From contig NZ_FSRU01000001.1 in assembly GCF_900142845.1 (NCBI RefSeq), forward strand, positions 2,852,001 to 2,916,000: DNA of 64,000 nt, given 5' to 3'. The notes under the pieces are model-generated. The model was given only the letters and a program-made list of their open reading frames with translations. It was not told the origin of the DNA and did no database searches. Positions 54,204 through 63,836 of this stretch are shown one piece after another (within the stretch, counting starts at the first letter, position 1; the number at the start of each line of letters is the position of its first letter). Both the position numbers and the translations under genes were made by a program. This DNA comes from Paraburkholderia phenazinium. Lineage in GTDB: Bacteria; Pseudomonadota; Gammaproteobacteria; Burkholderiales; Burkholderiaceae.

Positions 54204-55613
54204 CTAATGAATTGCATCGTTGAGGTCCGTCAGATCGCGGCCGCGCGTCTCTGTCGACAGCGCGACGCCGATCAAGGTCAGCGTCGCCAGGACAGCCGTA
54301 TAGACGCCCATGACCCAGAACGCGCCGCCCGCCAGTCCCACCAGATAGATGCCGAGCACCGGCGCGAGACCGCCCGACAACACCGCGCCAATCTCACGCG
54401 CGAGCGCGACGCCGGAGTATCGGCAGCGGTTGCCGAACAGTTCGGCGAAGTGGGCGCATTGGGCGCCGAGCATGCTGTTCGCACCGATCGCCAGACCGCC
54501 GAACATCGCAACAGCAATCCATAGCGGATTGCCCGTACTGACCATCCACCACGATGGAAGCGACCACAGCAGCATGAAGATCGCGCCGGCGCGATAGACC
54601 GTAATGCGGCCGATACGATCCGACAACGCGCCGAACATCGGCGTTGTAATCGCGCTCGCGAGCGTCGCGATCAACGCACCTGTGGTACCGATTGTGGCGA
54701 GATCGGACGAGCGCACGCCCATCCGCGTCGCCACCGTGCCGCCCAGAAATGCAATCACGATGGTCGTATAGATCGTCGAGCCGCCCTGCTCGGCAAAGCG
54801 CATGAGCACCGCAGCCAGGACGGGCCGGCGCGCCGTCGTCATGACGGTTTTCATCGGAGAACGAACGACTTCGCGTGCCCCTTCGAGATTCAGGAACACC
54901 GGGCTTTCGCGCAGGCGCAGCCGGATCCACACCGCTACGCCGATCAGCACCACGCTGGCGAGAAACGGCAGGCGCCATGCCCATGCAAGGATTTCGTCGT
55001 TGCCGAGGGTGTGCTGCATCACGCTAAAGGTTGCCGTCGCGAGGCCGAATCCGGCAAAGATGCCGACGAACGGCAGTGCGGCAAAGAAGCCGCGCCGCGG
55101 AACCGGCGACACTTCCGCCATCAGCGTCGAAGCGCCCGCCTGTTCGGCGCCGGCGCCGAAACCTTGCACGAGACGCAGCGCGACCAGAACGACCGCGCCG
55201 ACAGGACCGCTCGGCAGCAAACCGACCAGCATCGTGGAGACGCCCATGATGGCGATGGTCAGCAGAAGAACAAACTTGCGCCCTTTTCTGTCGCCAAGCG
55301 AACCGAAGAACAGACCGCCGAACGGCCGGGCGAGAAAGCCCGCGCCATACGTGCCGAAACTCGCGAGCAGGCCCGCGTTCGCACCGAGCGTTGGGAAAAA
55401 GATGTGCCTGAAAACAAGGGCCGTCGCCAGACCGAAGATCGCGAAGTCGTAATACTCGAGCGCGCTGCCGACGCCACCGGTGAGAATGGCGCGCCGCAGT
55501 TGCTCCGGCGAGACCGGTGCCTGGCTAGCCGCCTGATCCGCTCCTGCATCGTCTAGCGAGATGCTCTGGATCGGCTCTGCCGCATAGCCGGATCCATATG
55601 CCTTCATACCCAT
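54204..55613 (-). CDS. MFS transporter, metabolite:H+ symporter type
   Basis: 469 aa, twelve membrane helices with the MHS-type start GGVGSALEYYDFAIFGLATALVF and the loop 2-3 motif FGSLGDRKGRKFVLL. ShiA, KgtP and ProP are of this group. AGGAG precedes the ATG. It heads the minus-strand sugar operon and so should carry a related acid (aldonate or keto acid) alongside the ABC uptake of the sugar. A 16-bp palindrome lies 91 bases upstream. Confidence 0.9.
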   Translation of the reverse strand: MGMKAYGSGYAAEPIQSISLDDAGADQAASQAPVSPEQLRRAILTGGVGSALEYYDFAIFGLATALVFRHIFFPTLGANAGLLASFGTYGAGFLARPFGGLFFGSLGDRKGRKFVLLLTIAIMGVSTMLVGLLPSGPVGAVVLVALRLVQGFGAGAEQAGASTLMAEVSPVPRRGFFAALPFVGIFAGFGLATATFSVMQHTLGNDEILAWAWRLPFLASVVLIGVAVWIRLRLRESPVFLNLEGAREVVRSPMKTVMTTARRPVLAAVLMRFAEQGGSTIYTTIVIAFLGGTVATRMGVRSSDLATIGTTGALIATLASAITTPMFGALSDRIGRITVYRAGAIFMLLWSLPSWWMVSTGNPLWIAVAMFGGLAIGANSMLGAQCAHFAELFGNRCRYSGVALAREIGAVLSGGLAPVLGIYLVGLAGGAFWVMGVYTAVLATLTLIGVALSTETRGRDLTDLNDAIH

Positions 55614-55703
55614 TTGCGTCTCCTGTGCAAACGTATGTGCATCTGGAATTCTGTCGTTCTTTTATTCGTTCGATGTGCTGGACACTGGCGTTTGGTTAAG
55701 CTA

Positions 55704-55719
55704 TGGTTACCGGTAACCA
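55704..55719. promoter_or_regulatory. LacI/GntR-type operator, perfect 16-bp palindrome
   Basis: TGGTTACCGGTAACCA is a perfect palindrome centred in the 136-base gap between the divergent MFS gene and 2-hydroxyacid dehydrogenase gene. Its core TTACCGGTAA is the core of the known E. coli GntR/IdnR operators. The LacI-family protein encoded at 58635-59750 is GntR-like, so it is the obvious ligand. Placement fits repression of both arms. Confidence 0.85.
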
Positions 55720-55749
55720 ACGAGGCCCACTCTAACATGAGGAGATAGC

Positions 55750-56709
55750 ATGCACAAGGCTGAGGTACTGGTAGTTACCCGGTATCCGGACGCAGATATG
55801 GCGGCGCTGGCGCAGCATTACACGCTGCACGTGCTTGCCGACGCGGAAGACCCGGATGCGTTGCTCGCGGAGATCGCACCCCGTATCCGGGCACTCGCGA
55901 CGAATGGCGAAGCCGGCGCCAGCGCGAAGCTGATTGACGCACTGCCGCACCTGGAAATCATCGTGTCATACGGTGTGGGGGTGGATGCAATCGACCTGGA
56001 ACGCGCCGCGCAGCGCAACATACGTGTCACGTACACGCCGGACGTCCTGACCGACGACGTCGCCGACCTGGGGATCGCCCTGCTGCTTTCGGTGGCCCGA
56101 GACATTCCGCAGAACGATGCGATTGTGCGTGCGGGTGAATGGGGACACGTGCAGATTCCGCTTGCCACCCGCGTGTTCGGCAAGCGGCTGGGAATTCTTG
56201 GACTCGGACGCGTCGGCCGTGCGGTCGCCAAACGGGCAGCGGGGTTCGATATGGCGATTTCGTACCATGATCGCAACCGCTTCGACGACAGCCCTTATAC
56301 GTTTCATGAAACTGCGGTCGAGCTAGCGCGTCATAGCGATTTCCTCATCATCTGCGCGGCTGCGGACCGAAGCAATCGCGCGTCGATTGGCCACGAGGTA
56401 CTGGACGCGCTTGGACCGGATAGCTTCCTCATCAATATCGCGCGGGGCAGTATCATCGACGAGCCGGTTTTGTTGAACTATCTAACGGAGCGGCGCATCC
56501 GCGGTGCGGCACTCGACGTATTCTGGAGCGAACCCGCCATCGATCCGCGCTTTTTTGCGTTGCACAACGTCGTGCTGCAGCCGCACCGGGCCAGCGGGAC
56601 GGTAGAAACCCGCGCGGCAATGGCGCATCTGGTACGGAACAATCTGGCGGCGTTCTTCGTCGGCGAGCCGCTCATCACCGAATACACGGCCCACAAGACG
56701 CGCACCTGA
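55750..56709 (+). CDS. D-isomer-specific 2-hydroxyacid dehydrogenase (glyoxylate/hydroxypyruvate reductase-like)
   Basis: 319 aa. GAGGAG ahead of the ATG. The cofactor fold has GILGLGRVG, and catalytic residues are the Arg in CAAADRSNRA, Glu in SIIDEPVLL and His in LQPHRASGT. The position after strand 2 reads SYHDRNR, leaning to NADPH through the Arg. Such enzymes reduce glyoxylate, hydroxypyruvate or pyruvate. In the sugar cluster it would reduce an end product such as glyoxylate or glycolate-related keto acid. It forms a two-gene operon with the dehydratase. Confidence 0.88.
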   Translation: MHKAEVLVVTRYPDADMAALAQHYTLHVLADAEDPDALLAEIAPRIRALATNGEAGASAKLIDALPHLEIIVSYGVGVDAIDLERAAQRNIRVTYTPDVLTDDVADLGIALLLSVARDIPQNDAIVRAGEWGHVQIPLATRVFGKRLGILGLGRVGRAVAKRAAGFDMAISYHDRNRFDDSPYTFHETAVELARHSDFLIICAAADRSNRASIGHEVLDALGPDSFLINIARGSIIDEPVLLNYLTERRIRGAALDVFWSEPAIDPRFFALHNVVLQPHRASGTVETRAAMAHLVRNNLAAFFVGEPLITEYTAHKTRT

Positions 56710-56794
56710 CGCCGACGACTCACGCTCATCCCTGATAATTACCTGGAAGGCCTGACGATCCCTTCCCCGCGCCCACATCTCTACGGACAACATC

Positions 56795-58618
56795 ATGTCT
56801 CACGATAACGCCCCCCACGATAACCCGAAGAGCGACGCAGACACGCCCGAACGACGCCTGCGCAGCCGTCGCTGGTTCGACGATCCCTCGGATCCCGGCA
56901 TGACCGCGCTGTATCTCGAGCGTTATATGAACTACGGCATTACCCGCGAAGAGCTGCAATCGGGCAAGCCGATCATCGGCATTGCACAGACCGGCTCCGA
57001 TCTCGCGCCGTGCAACCGCCACCACCTGCAGCTCGCGCAGCGCGTACGCGACGGCATTCGCGACGCGGGCGGCATTCCGCTTGAATTTCCGGTGCATCCG
57101 ATCCAGGAAACCGGCAAGCGGCCCACCGCCGCGCTCGATCGCAATCTCGCGTATCTGGGTTTGGTGGAGATCCTCCACGGCTACCCGATCGATGGCGTGG
57201 TGCTCACCACAGGTTGCGACAAGACCACGCCCGCGTGTCTGATGGCGGCCGCCACCGTCAACATTCCGTCAATCGTGCTGTCCGGCGGACCGATGCTCGA
57301 CGGCTGGTGGAAAGGCAAGCTCGCGGGTTCCGGCACGGTGATCTGGGATGCCCGCAAGCGCCTGTCGGCCGGTGAAATCGGCTACGAGCAGTTTATTGAG
57401 GAGGTGTCGTCTTCGGCGCCATCCGCCGGCCACTGCAACACCATGGGCACGGCGCTGTCGATGAATTCGCTCGCCGAAGCGCTCGGCATGTCTCTGCCTA
57501 ACTGCGCGGCGATTCCGGCGCCTCATCGTGAACGCGGCTGGATCGCGTATCACACCGGCAAGCGTATCGTCGACATGGTCGCGGAGAATCTGCGCCCATC
57601 CGACATCATGACAAAGGGCGCATTCGAAAACGCGGTCGTGGCAGCGGCGGCGCTCGGCGCCTCGTCGAACTGTCCGATTCACATGATCGCGATTGCACGT
57701 CATATGGGTGTCGAGCACACGCTCGACGACTGGCAGCGTCTCGGCCCTGACGTACCGCTGCTGGTGGACTGCCAGCCTGCGGGGCGCTTCCTCGGCGAAG
57801 CCTTCCATCGGGCGGGCGGCGTGCCTGCCGTGATGCGCGAACTGTTTGCCGCCGGCAAGCTGGACGGCAGTGTGCGCACCGTCACAGGCCGTACGCTGGA
57901 GGAGGATCTTGCGGCGGTGCCGGAACCGGACCGCGAGGTGATTCGCGCCTACGACAAGCCCCTCAGGGAGGCGGCCGGCTATGTGGTGCTGTCGGGCAAC
58001 CTGTTCGACAGCGCGGTGATGAAGATCAGCGTGATCGATCAGGCGTTCCGCAAACGCTTCCTCTCGGACCCCGAACATCCCGACGTGTTCGAAGGCAAGG
58101 CGATCGTGTTCGAAGGGCCCGAGGACTATCACGCGCGGATCGAAGATCCGGAACTCGGTGTCGACGATCATTCCGTCCTGGTGATTCGCAACTGCGGACC
58201 GGTTGGGTATCCGGGCGGCGCGGAGGTCGTCAATATGCAACCGCCCGCGGCCTTGATCAAACGGGGCATCGACACGCTGCCGACCCTGGGCGATGGCCGT
58301 CAGAGCGGCACATCCGCGAGTCCGTCGATCCTGAACGTGTCGCCGGAAGCCGCGGTAGGCGGTAACCTGGCACTGCTGAGAACCGGTGACCGCCTGCGCA
58401 TCGATCTCAACTCGCGCAAGGTCGACGTCCTGATTCCGGACGAAGAAATGGCGCAGCGCCGGGCCGCCTACACGCTGCCCAAGCTGGAGCACAAGACGCC
58501 GTGGGAAGAGATCTACCGCAGCATGGTCGGGCAGCAAGGCACGGGGGCGTGCCTCGAACCCGCGACGCTATATCTGAACATCATCGAAACCCGGGGAGAG
58601 TCGCGACACAATCATTGA
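56795..58618 (+). CDS. IlvD/Edd family sugar-acid dehydratase
   Basis: 607 aa. Iron-sulfur ligands are Cys73 (APCNRHH), Cys141 (TTGCDKTTP) and Cys214 ([10 protein letters not shown]); the C-terminal segment with GYPGGAEVV and [16 protein letters not shown] closes the active site. The start [26 protein letters not shown] and length place it with L-arabonate/D-xylonate/D-galactonate-type dehydratases rather than biosynthetic IlvD or phosphogluconate Edd. It removes water from an aldonate to give a 2-keto-3-deoxy acid, the substrate expected for the SDR at 53352. The LacI gene converges on it with 16 bases between. Confidence 0.92.
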   Translation: MSHDNAPHDNPKSDADTPERRLRSRRWFDDPSDPGMTALYLERYMNYGITREELQSGKPIIGIAQTGSDLAPCNRHHLQLAQRVRDGIRDAGGIPLEFPVHPIQETGKRPTAALDRNLAYLGLVEILHGYPIDGVVLTTGCDKTTPACLMAAATVNIPSIVLSGGPMLDGWWKGKLAGSGTVIWDARKRLSAGEIGYEQFIEEVSSSAPSAGHCNTMGTALSMNSLAEALGMSLPNCAAIPAPHRERGWIAYHTGKRIVDMVAENLRPSDIMTKGAFENAVVAAAALGASSNCPIHMIAIARHMGVEHTLDDWQRLGPDVPLLVDCQPAGRFLGEAFHRAGGVPAVMRELFAAGKLDGSVRTVTGRTLEEDLAAVPEPDREVIRAYDKPLREAAGYVVLSGNLFDSAVMKISVIDQAFRKRFLSDPEHPDVFEGKAIVFEGPEDYHARIEDPELGVDDHSVLVIRNCGPVGYPGGAEVVNMQPPAALIKRGIDTLPTLGDGRQSGTSASPSILNVSPEAAVGGNLALLRTGDRLRIDLNSRKVDVLIPDEEMAQRRAAYTLPKLEHKTPWEEIYRSMVGQQGTGACLEPATLYLNIIETRGESRHNH

Positions 58619-58634
58619 TGCCGCCGGGGGCGCC

Positions 58635-59750
58635 TCAAGCGCTCTCGCGCTGCACGACCTCGTAGTGGATCTTGACGAGCTTCGGCGTTTCGCGCCGCTC
58701 GCGCGCCGGCGCTTCCTTCTCGCGGCGTGATTTGCTCGGTATCTCGCCGTGGTCGATCTCGTCGACCGCGGTGAGCAGCGACTCACCGGCCGCATGACCA
58801 ATGCCGTAAGGATCGACGGCGATCGTGGTGATGGTCGGGTAGCAGTGCCGCGACACCTCGAAATCGCCGAACCCCGCCACCGCGATATCGCGAGGCACCA
58901 CGAGGCCACGCCGATGGCAGGCCATGATCACGCCGAACGCGTGAATGTCGCTCGCGCACATCACCGCGTCGGTATCCGGCCAGCGTTCGAGCAACTGGCC
59001 GAGCGCCGCTGCACCATGGCCCATTGCAAGGCCGTGAGCCATGTTGGTGGTCCATTCGGTTTGCGTGATGTCGCGCGCCTCATGGCGGGCCTCCGCACGC
59101 ACGGCGTTCAGGTACCCACGGCGCCGCGCGATACCGCGCAGGTCCAGTTTTGACGCACTACTGACGAAACCAATGCGCTTATAACCGCGTGCGTAGAGAT
59201 AATGCACCATGCTGCTCGCGGCTTCGGCGTTCGAGAAGCCGACAACGCGGTCGATCGGATGGCGTGGCAACTCCCACGTCTCGATCACCGGAATCCGCGC
59301 GCGCGTCAGAAGCGAGTGGGCCTCCTCGGTGTGGTGGCCGCCCGCCAGCACGATGCCGCGCGGCTGATAGCGCAGCAGCGTCTTGATCAGCGCCTCCTCG
59401 CGCTCCAGCATGTAGTCGGTGTTACCCAGCAGCAACTGCAGATTGCGCGATTCAACGACGTCGTTGATGCCACGCACCATGTCGGAGAAGTTGGAACTGG
59501 AAAGCGACGGCACCAGCACGACGACAAAATTCGACCGCCCTGACGATAGCGCACCGGCGCTCGCGTCGGCGACATAGCCGGTTTCCGCGACCACCCGCAG
59601 TACGCGCTCCCGCGTCTCGGCCCCGACGTGCTGCCCCGTGAGAACCCGTGAGACCGTCATTTTCGACACGCCTGCAAGGCGCGCGACGTCGGCCATCCGA
59701 ATCGGCCCAGACGACGATAGCGGAAGCTGGGATTTACTGTCTGTACTCAT
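58635..59750 (-). CDS. LacI family regulator, GntR-like
   Basis: 371 aa. DNA-binding helix-turn-helix IRMADVARLAGVSKMTVSRVL with hinge SAGALSSGRSN, then a periplasmic-binding-protein-like domain (VVLVPSLSSSNFSDMVRGIND, EREEALIKTLL, VMCASDIHAFGVIMAC). KMTVSRVL and the VGFSNAEAA segment are those of gluconate-type GntR repressors. An unusual basic/acidic tail (SKSRREKEAPARERRETPKL) is added near the end. It probably binds the palindrome at 55704-55719 and is released by a sugar acid of the pathway. Confidence 0.9.
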   Translation of the reverse strand: MSTDSKSQLPLSSSGPIRMADVARLAGVSKMTVSRVLTGQHVGAETRERVLRVVAETGYVADASAGALSSGRSNFVVVLVPSLSSSNFSDMVRGINDVVESRNLQLLLGNTDYMLEREEALIKTLLRYQPRGIVLAGGHHTEEAHSLLTRARIPVIETWELPRHPIDRVVGFSNAEAASSMVHYLYARGYKRIGFVSSASKLDLRGIARRRGYLNAVRAEARHEARDITQTEWTTNMAHGLAMGHGAAALGQLLERWPDTDAVMCASDIHAFGVIMACHRRGLVVPRDIAVAGFGDFEVSRHCYPTITTIAVDPYGIGHAAGESLLTAVDEIDHGEIPSKSRREKEAPARERRETPKLVKIHYEVVQRESA

Positions 59751-59849
59751 ACCGGCGTGAATAGAATTCGATCGGTAGATGGTACAGGAACGTTGTCCGG
59801 AATTGCGTATGAACTGATCGCGGATGCAGTGCCCGCTTTGCGAAAGCGA

Positions 59850-59993
59850 TCATACGGCACGGGAAGCTGCATTCAGCGCGGCGGCTTCGGGTTCGGTCAG
59901 ATAGGGGCCGCGGAAGCGCTTGTCGACGCGCTCCCACATCGGGCCCAGAACAACCAGGCCAATCGAGATATGTTGCCCCTTTTGCGAAGTCAC
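59850..59993 (-). CDS. 47-aa protein translationally coupled to the YhcG-like gene
   Basis: 47 aa, starting at a GTG that overlaps the TGA of the preceding nuclease gene (GTGA), with AGGGG eight bases ahead. The residues run VTSQKGQHISIGLVVLGPMW, then ERVDKRFRGPYLTEPEAAAL and NAASRAV. The C-terminal half is charged and helical; codons end mostly in G or C. No family recognised. Overlap and ribosome site support real translation. It could be a small partner of the nuclease-like protein, or the trimmed end of a once longer gene. Confidence 0.5.
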   Translation of the reverse strand: MTSQKGQHISIGLVVLGPMWERVDKRFRGPYLTEPEAAALNAASRAV

Positions 59994-60862
59994 GACTCGT
60001 CCCCTTTGCCGTCCTGCAGACGTCGCCGATCCTCAAGTTCTTGCCGCGAACGCTGCAATGCATCGGCAATCAGTTGCTCGTCGGGCAGCACCGTCTGGTA
60101 CTCTGCCGCCAGGACCTTATTGGCCAAATTGTCGAGGGCGTAATGTGCCTCGGCCGCCCCCTTCTCGGTGCACAGAATAAGGCCCACGGGAGGATTCTCG
60201 CCAGGCAGCATCCCATGTTCCCTGGCGTAATTGAGGTAGAGATGCATTTGCCCGGCATCGGCATAGCTGAAACGCCCAGCCTTCAGATCGATAATGATCA
60301 AACAACGAAGACGGCGGTGGAAGAAGACGAGATCCACACGAAACCATGTGTCATCGATGCGCAATCGACGCTGACGTCCAACGAATGCGAATTCATCGCC
60401 CAGTTCCAGGAGAAAGTCCGCCAGGCGCGGGATCAGCGCGTCTTCAAGATCACTCTCTGAATACTCGTCCTTGAGGGCTAAAAACTCGAGGACGAAGGGA
60501 TCCTTGATCGCCGCCTCCGGCGTCACCGGGTCAAGAGGTTCCGCGGATTCAGCTGTCTTTAGCATTGCGGCCTTGTTCTGCTTCGCGAGGTCCAAGGTTT
60601 GCAAGTGACGCGCTTGCTTCGATGATTTTTCAGACGCCGTCTGAAAAATCTCCTCCGGAGGCCAAGTGAGGTAAAAACGTCGCATCTGACTAAGATTGAC
60701 GGCCCCAAAGCCCCGGCCAAACCGGCCACTCAGGTCGACGGCCAAGCGCTTGATCAGCGTGTCTCCATACTCGGCCCGCCCCTCACCGGCCTGCTCAAAC
60801 TCGATGATGCGCCGGCCCACAAGCCAGTATGCGGCAGTCGTGACCGCATTGACGTGGCGCAC
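59990..60862 (-). CDS. DUF1016/YhcG PD-(D/E)XK nuclease-like protein, N-terminus frameshifted
   Basis: 290 aa from a GTG at 60862. The N-terminal helical DUF1016_N part starts late (AVRHVNAVTTAAYWLVGRRI), and the C-terminal nuclease-like part is complete: DTWFRVDLVFFHRRLRCLIIIDLKAGRF with the Asp...(D)xK motif, then PVGLILCTEKGAAEAHYALDNL. The family normally has 25-40 more residues before AVRHVNA. A stop closes the frame six codons upstream, but the neighbouring frame offers ATG at 60893 with GAGGTGA ahead and MMHSVIEPSR, which resembles the missing helix. A one-base frameshift is likely. YhcG homologues are widespread and linked to restriction or recombination; activity is unproven. Confidence 0.75.
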   Translation of the reverse strand: MRHVNAVTTAAYWLVGRRIIEFEQAGEGRAEYGDTLIKRLAVDLSGRFGRGFGAVNLSQMRRFYLTWPPEEIFQTASEKSSKQARHLQTLDLAKQNKAAMLKTAESAEPLDPVTPEAAIKDPFVLEFLALKDEYSESDLEDALIPRLADFLLELGDEFAFVGRQRRLRIDDTWFRVDLVFFHRRLRCLIIIDLKAGRFSYADAGQMHLYLNYAREHGMLPGENPPVGLILCTEKGAAEAHYALDNLANKVLAAEYQTVLPDEQLIADALQRSRQELEDRRRLQDGKGDES

Positions 60863-61047
60863 AGCGGCTTGGCTCGATGACGGAGTGCATCATGGAAATA
60901 CTCACCTCGTCATTAACTGTTCACCGTCGGGTACCCCGCCAATGCAACCTCGGTTTGCGGCGTTTCACCCACATTTCCAGTAGAAATTCTGCGAGGCAAA
61001 ACCGGTGTGCACGCGCGTCCGCTCCGCGCTAGGCGCTGCGATACGGC

Positions 61048-61278
61048 CTACTTTGATATTACGGTTTCCCTCGCGATCCGGATCGCTGTATCGAAGCTGC
61101 TATCCGTGGCAACGTGTCTGTTATCGACGCTCACGAGCCAATTTTCACCGCTGCAGCACCAGCGAATTCGCCTCTCTTCAAGGAGTAGAGCGAACCACCG
61201 CCAAATGGAAGCATCTTCGGCGTTAGCGGCCAAGGCCGCCACCGCTCGGACATGCCCTATCTCGCTCAGATTGCTCAC
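61048..61278 (-). CDS. small hypothetical protein (76 aa)
   Basis: 76 aa from a GTG at 61278 preceded by AGAGGTGA at good distance. Two helices (AVAALAANAEDASIWRWFALLLEE) and a beta-hairpin (RIRWCCSGENWLVSVDNRHVATD), then a final helix SSFDTAIRIARE. The pattern of Trp/Val strands followed by FDxAIRxA is seen in small soluble proteins of Burkholderia. No function known. It is 35 bases upstream of nothing on its strand except the end of etfA's message beyond 61312, so it is probably transcribed with or separately after... its own promoter lies within the ETF-side gap. The 185 bases between it and the nuclease gene start show nothing else. Confidence 0.6.
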   Translation of the reverse strand: MSNLSEIGHVRAVAALAANAEDASIWRWFALLLEERRIRWCCSGENWLVSVDNRHVATDSSFDTAIRIARETVISK

Positions 61279-61312
61279 CTGTCACCTCTTTATACGTTGA
61301 CCTTCCCTCGCA

Positions 61313-62254
61313 CTACACTTGAGACAGTGTTGCCTCGAACTCCGGCACCACCGTGAACAGATCGCCCACCAGACCGTAATCGGCGACGCTGAAAATCGGC
61401 GCTTCCGGGTCCTTGTTGATTGCCACGATCACCTTCGAGTCCTTCATGCCGGCCAGATGCTGGATTGCACCCGAGATGCCCACCGCGACGTACAGTTGCG
61501 GCGCGACGATCTTGCCGGTCTGGCCCACCTGGTAGTCGTTCGGCACGAAGCCTGCGTCGACTGCGGCGCGTGAAGCACCGAGGGCCGCGCCGAGCTTGTC
61601 CGCCAGCGGCTCAAGCACCTTGGCGTAATTCTCGCCGCTGCCCAGACCCCGACCACCAGAGACGATGATCGACGCCGAGGTCAGTTCCGGACGGTCCAGC
61701 TTCGTCACTTCACGGCTAACGAACTGCGACAGGCCGCTGTCGGCTGCGGCGGCGATCTTCTCGACCGCTGCGCTGCCGCCTTCTGCCGCCACCGGGTCGA
61801 AGCCGGTGGTACGCACCGTGATGACCTTGATCGGGTCGCCCGATTGCACCGTCGCGATCGCGTTGCCTGCGTAGATCGGGCGCTCGAACGTGTCGGCGCT
61901 ATCCACGGCGGTGATATCGCTGATCTGCGCGACATCGAGCTTCGCGGCGATACGCGGCGCAATGTTCTTGCCGTAGGCGGTAGCCGGCGCCAGGATATGC
62001 GAGTAGTCCTTCGCAATGTTCAATACCGTGGCTTCGACGTTTTCCGCGAGGCCCGCTTCGAGTTGCGGCGCATCGGCCAGCAACACCTTGGCGACGCCTG
62101 CAACCTTCGCTGCCGCATCCGCCGCGCCTTGCGCGTTGTGACCCGCGATCAGCACGTGGACGTCGCCGCCAATCTTCGCGGCTGCCGCAACCGTATTGAG
62201 CGTCGCCGCTTTCAGCGACGCGTTGTCGTGTTCCGCAATTACCAGAATCGTCAT
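61313..62254 (-). CDS. etfA: electron transfer flavoprotein alpha subunit
   Basis: 313 aa. The FAD-binding C-terminal domain is clear: [61 protein letters not shown] and [18 protein letters not shown]. It pairs with EtfB and takes electrons from acyl-CoA and other flavin dehydrogenases to ETF:quinone oxidoreductase. AGGAG lies ahead of the ATG. It follows etfB by 23 bases. Length is standard for bacterial EtfA. Confidence 0.96.
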   Translation of the reverse strand: MTILVIAEHDNASLKAATLNTVAAAAKIGGDVHVLIAGHNAQGAADAAAKVAGVAKVLLADAPQLEAGLAENVEATVLNIAKDYSHILAPATAYGKNIAPRIAAKLDVAQISDITAVDSADTFERPIYAGNAIATVQSGDPIKVITVRTTGFDPVAAEGGSAAVEKIAAAADSGLSQFVSREVTKLDRPELTSASIIVSGGRGLGSGENYAKVLEPLADKLGAALGASRAAVDAGFVPNDYQVGQTGKIVAPQLYVAVGISGAIQHLAGMKDSKVIVAINKDPEAPIFSVADYGLVGDLFTVVPEFEATLSQV

Positions 62255-62277
62255 TTCGTCCGTCTCCTGCGTTGTCC

Positions 62278-63027
62278 TTAGAGCACCTTGGCTTCGGTCT
62301 TCAGCTTCTCGACCAGCGTCTTCACGTCAGCAACCTTCACACCGGCGCTGCGCTTGGGCGGCTCGACGACCTTCAGCGTTTTCAGACGCGGCGTCACATC
62401 AACGCCGAGGTCTTCCGGCTTGAGCGTTTCCAGCGGCTTTTTCTTGGCCTTCATGATGTTCGGCAGCGTCACATAGCGCGGCTCGTTCAGGCGCAGATCG
62501 GTGGTGATCACGGCCGGCAGCGTCAGCGCCAGCGTTTCCGCCCCGCCGTCCACTTCGCGCGACACCGTTGCCTTGCCGTCGGCCACGACCACCTTCGAGG
62601 CGAACGTCGCTTGCGGCAGATTCGCCAGCGCAGCCAGCATCTGACCGGTCTGGTTCGAATCGTCGTCGATGGCCTGCTTGCCGAGAATCACCAGCGAAGG
62701 CTGTTCCTTGTCGACCAGCGCCTTGAGCAGCTTGGCCACGGCCAGCGGCTGCAGGTCTTCGTTCGACTCGATCAGGATCGCGCGGTCCGCGCCGATCGCC
62801 AGCGCCGTACGCAGCGTTTCCTGCGCCTGCGCGACACCCGCCGACACGGCGATCACTTCCGTCGCCACACCCGCTTCCCGCAGACGCACCGCTTCTTCCA
62901 CGGCGATCTCGTCGAACGGATTCATCGACATCTTTACATTCGCAATGTCGACACCCGTGCCGTCCGACTTCACCCGGACTTTCACGTTGTAATCGACCAC
63001 TCTCTTGACTGGCACAACAATTTTCAT
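62278..63027 (-). CDS. etfB: electron transfer flavoprotein beta subunit
   Basis: 249 aa. Start [20 protein letters not shown], with [38 protein letters not shown] and the AMP-binding region, then [21 protein letters not shown], the recognition loop that docks onto dehydrogenases. It binds AMP and forms the ETF dimer with EtfA. AGAGGG precedes the ATG. First gene of the etfBA operon; the 285 bases upstream, toward the divergent decarboxylase gene, hold both promoters and no gene. Confidence 0.96.
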   Translation of the reverse strand: MKIVVPVKRVVDYNVKVRVKSDGTGVDIANVKMSMNPFDEIAVEEAVRLREAGVATEVIAVSAGVAQAQETLRTALAIGADRAILIESNEDLQPLAVAKLLKALVDKEQPSLVILGKQAIDDDSNQTGQMLAALANLPQATFASKVVVADGKATVSREVDGGAETLALTLPAVITTDLRLNEPRYVTLPNIMKAKKKPLETLKPEDLGVDVTPRLKTLKVVEPPKRSAGVKVADVKTLVEKLKTEAKVL

Positions 63028-63312
63028 GGTTCCCTCTTCGGTCAGCTTGCACGCTAGTGTGCTTGCTTCACTCAGCGGCTGGAATTAGGCATTTTGGAAC
63101 GCCCCATTTCAGACCCTCGAATGACAACCCGTCGTGCGTGAATCCAGCCCGACCCAGCCCGTTAACCCCAGCCTAATCGCCTCTTCCGCAATCAGTAATT
63201 GAGCGGCGCCTTTCGCTGATGCACGCTATCACTCATCAAAGCACGGCAATCCATCAGCCCTGCTTGGCGCGACGGCTATCCGTTTTCATTCAACTCATCA
63301 AATCTCGTCACC

Positions 63313-63828
63313 ATGTCAGTCAACTGGCCGGAAACAATCTTCGAGCACTTCAAAGCCGCTGACGTGCGGCAAGTGGCATACGTGCCTGATGCGGGGCACA
63401 AACGTCTCATCGAACTCTGCGAAGCAGACGCGGACATTCACGCGGTTTCCCTGACCACCGAAGAAGAAGGTGTGGCCATGATGGGCGGCGCGTGGGTCGG
63501 CGGCCAGCGCGGCGTATTGCTGCTGCAGTCGAGCGGCGTGGGCAACTGCATCAACATGCTCTCGCTGCAACATGAATGCCGCATGCCCATCGTGATGCTG
63601 GTCACGATGCGCGGAGAATGGGGTGAATTCAATCCCTGGCAAGTCGCCATGGGCAAATCCACCCAGGAAGCCCTTGAATCGGCGGGCGTCTACGTCTACC
63701 GCGCGGACGATCCCGCCGAAGTCCCCGAGACCGTGCGCGCCGCGTTGAATTTTGGCTACAACACCTCCCGGATGATTGCGGTCCTGATTGGACAGCGCGT
63801 TATCGGCACCAAAAACTTTAACAAGTGA
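63313..63828 (+). CDS. thiamine-diphosphate decarboxylase, N-terminal (alpha) subunit
   Basis: 171 aa. It is the PYR domain of a thiamine-diphosphate enzyme: FEHFKAADVRQVAYVPDAGH, the activating Glu in SLTTEEEGVAMMGGAWVGG, and LLQSSGVGNCINMLSLQHEC. Split enzymes of this type are the sulfopyruvate decarboxylase ComDE and phosphonopyruvate decarboxylase families. The next gene, eight bases later, supplies the cofactor-binding half. The pair decarboxylates a 2-keto acid; the substrate is undecided. It is divergent from the etfBA operon. Confidence 0.87.
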   Translation: MSVNWPETIFEHFKAADVRQVAYVPDAGHKRLIELCEADADIHAVSLTTEEEGVAMMGGAWVGGQRGVLLLQSSGVGNCINMLSLQHECRMPIVMLVTMRGEWGEFNPWQVAMGKSTQEALESAGVYVYRADDPAEVPETVRAALNFGYNTSRMIAVLIGQRVIGTKNFNK

Positions 63829-63836
63829 GTACGAAC

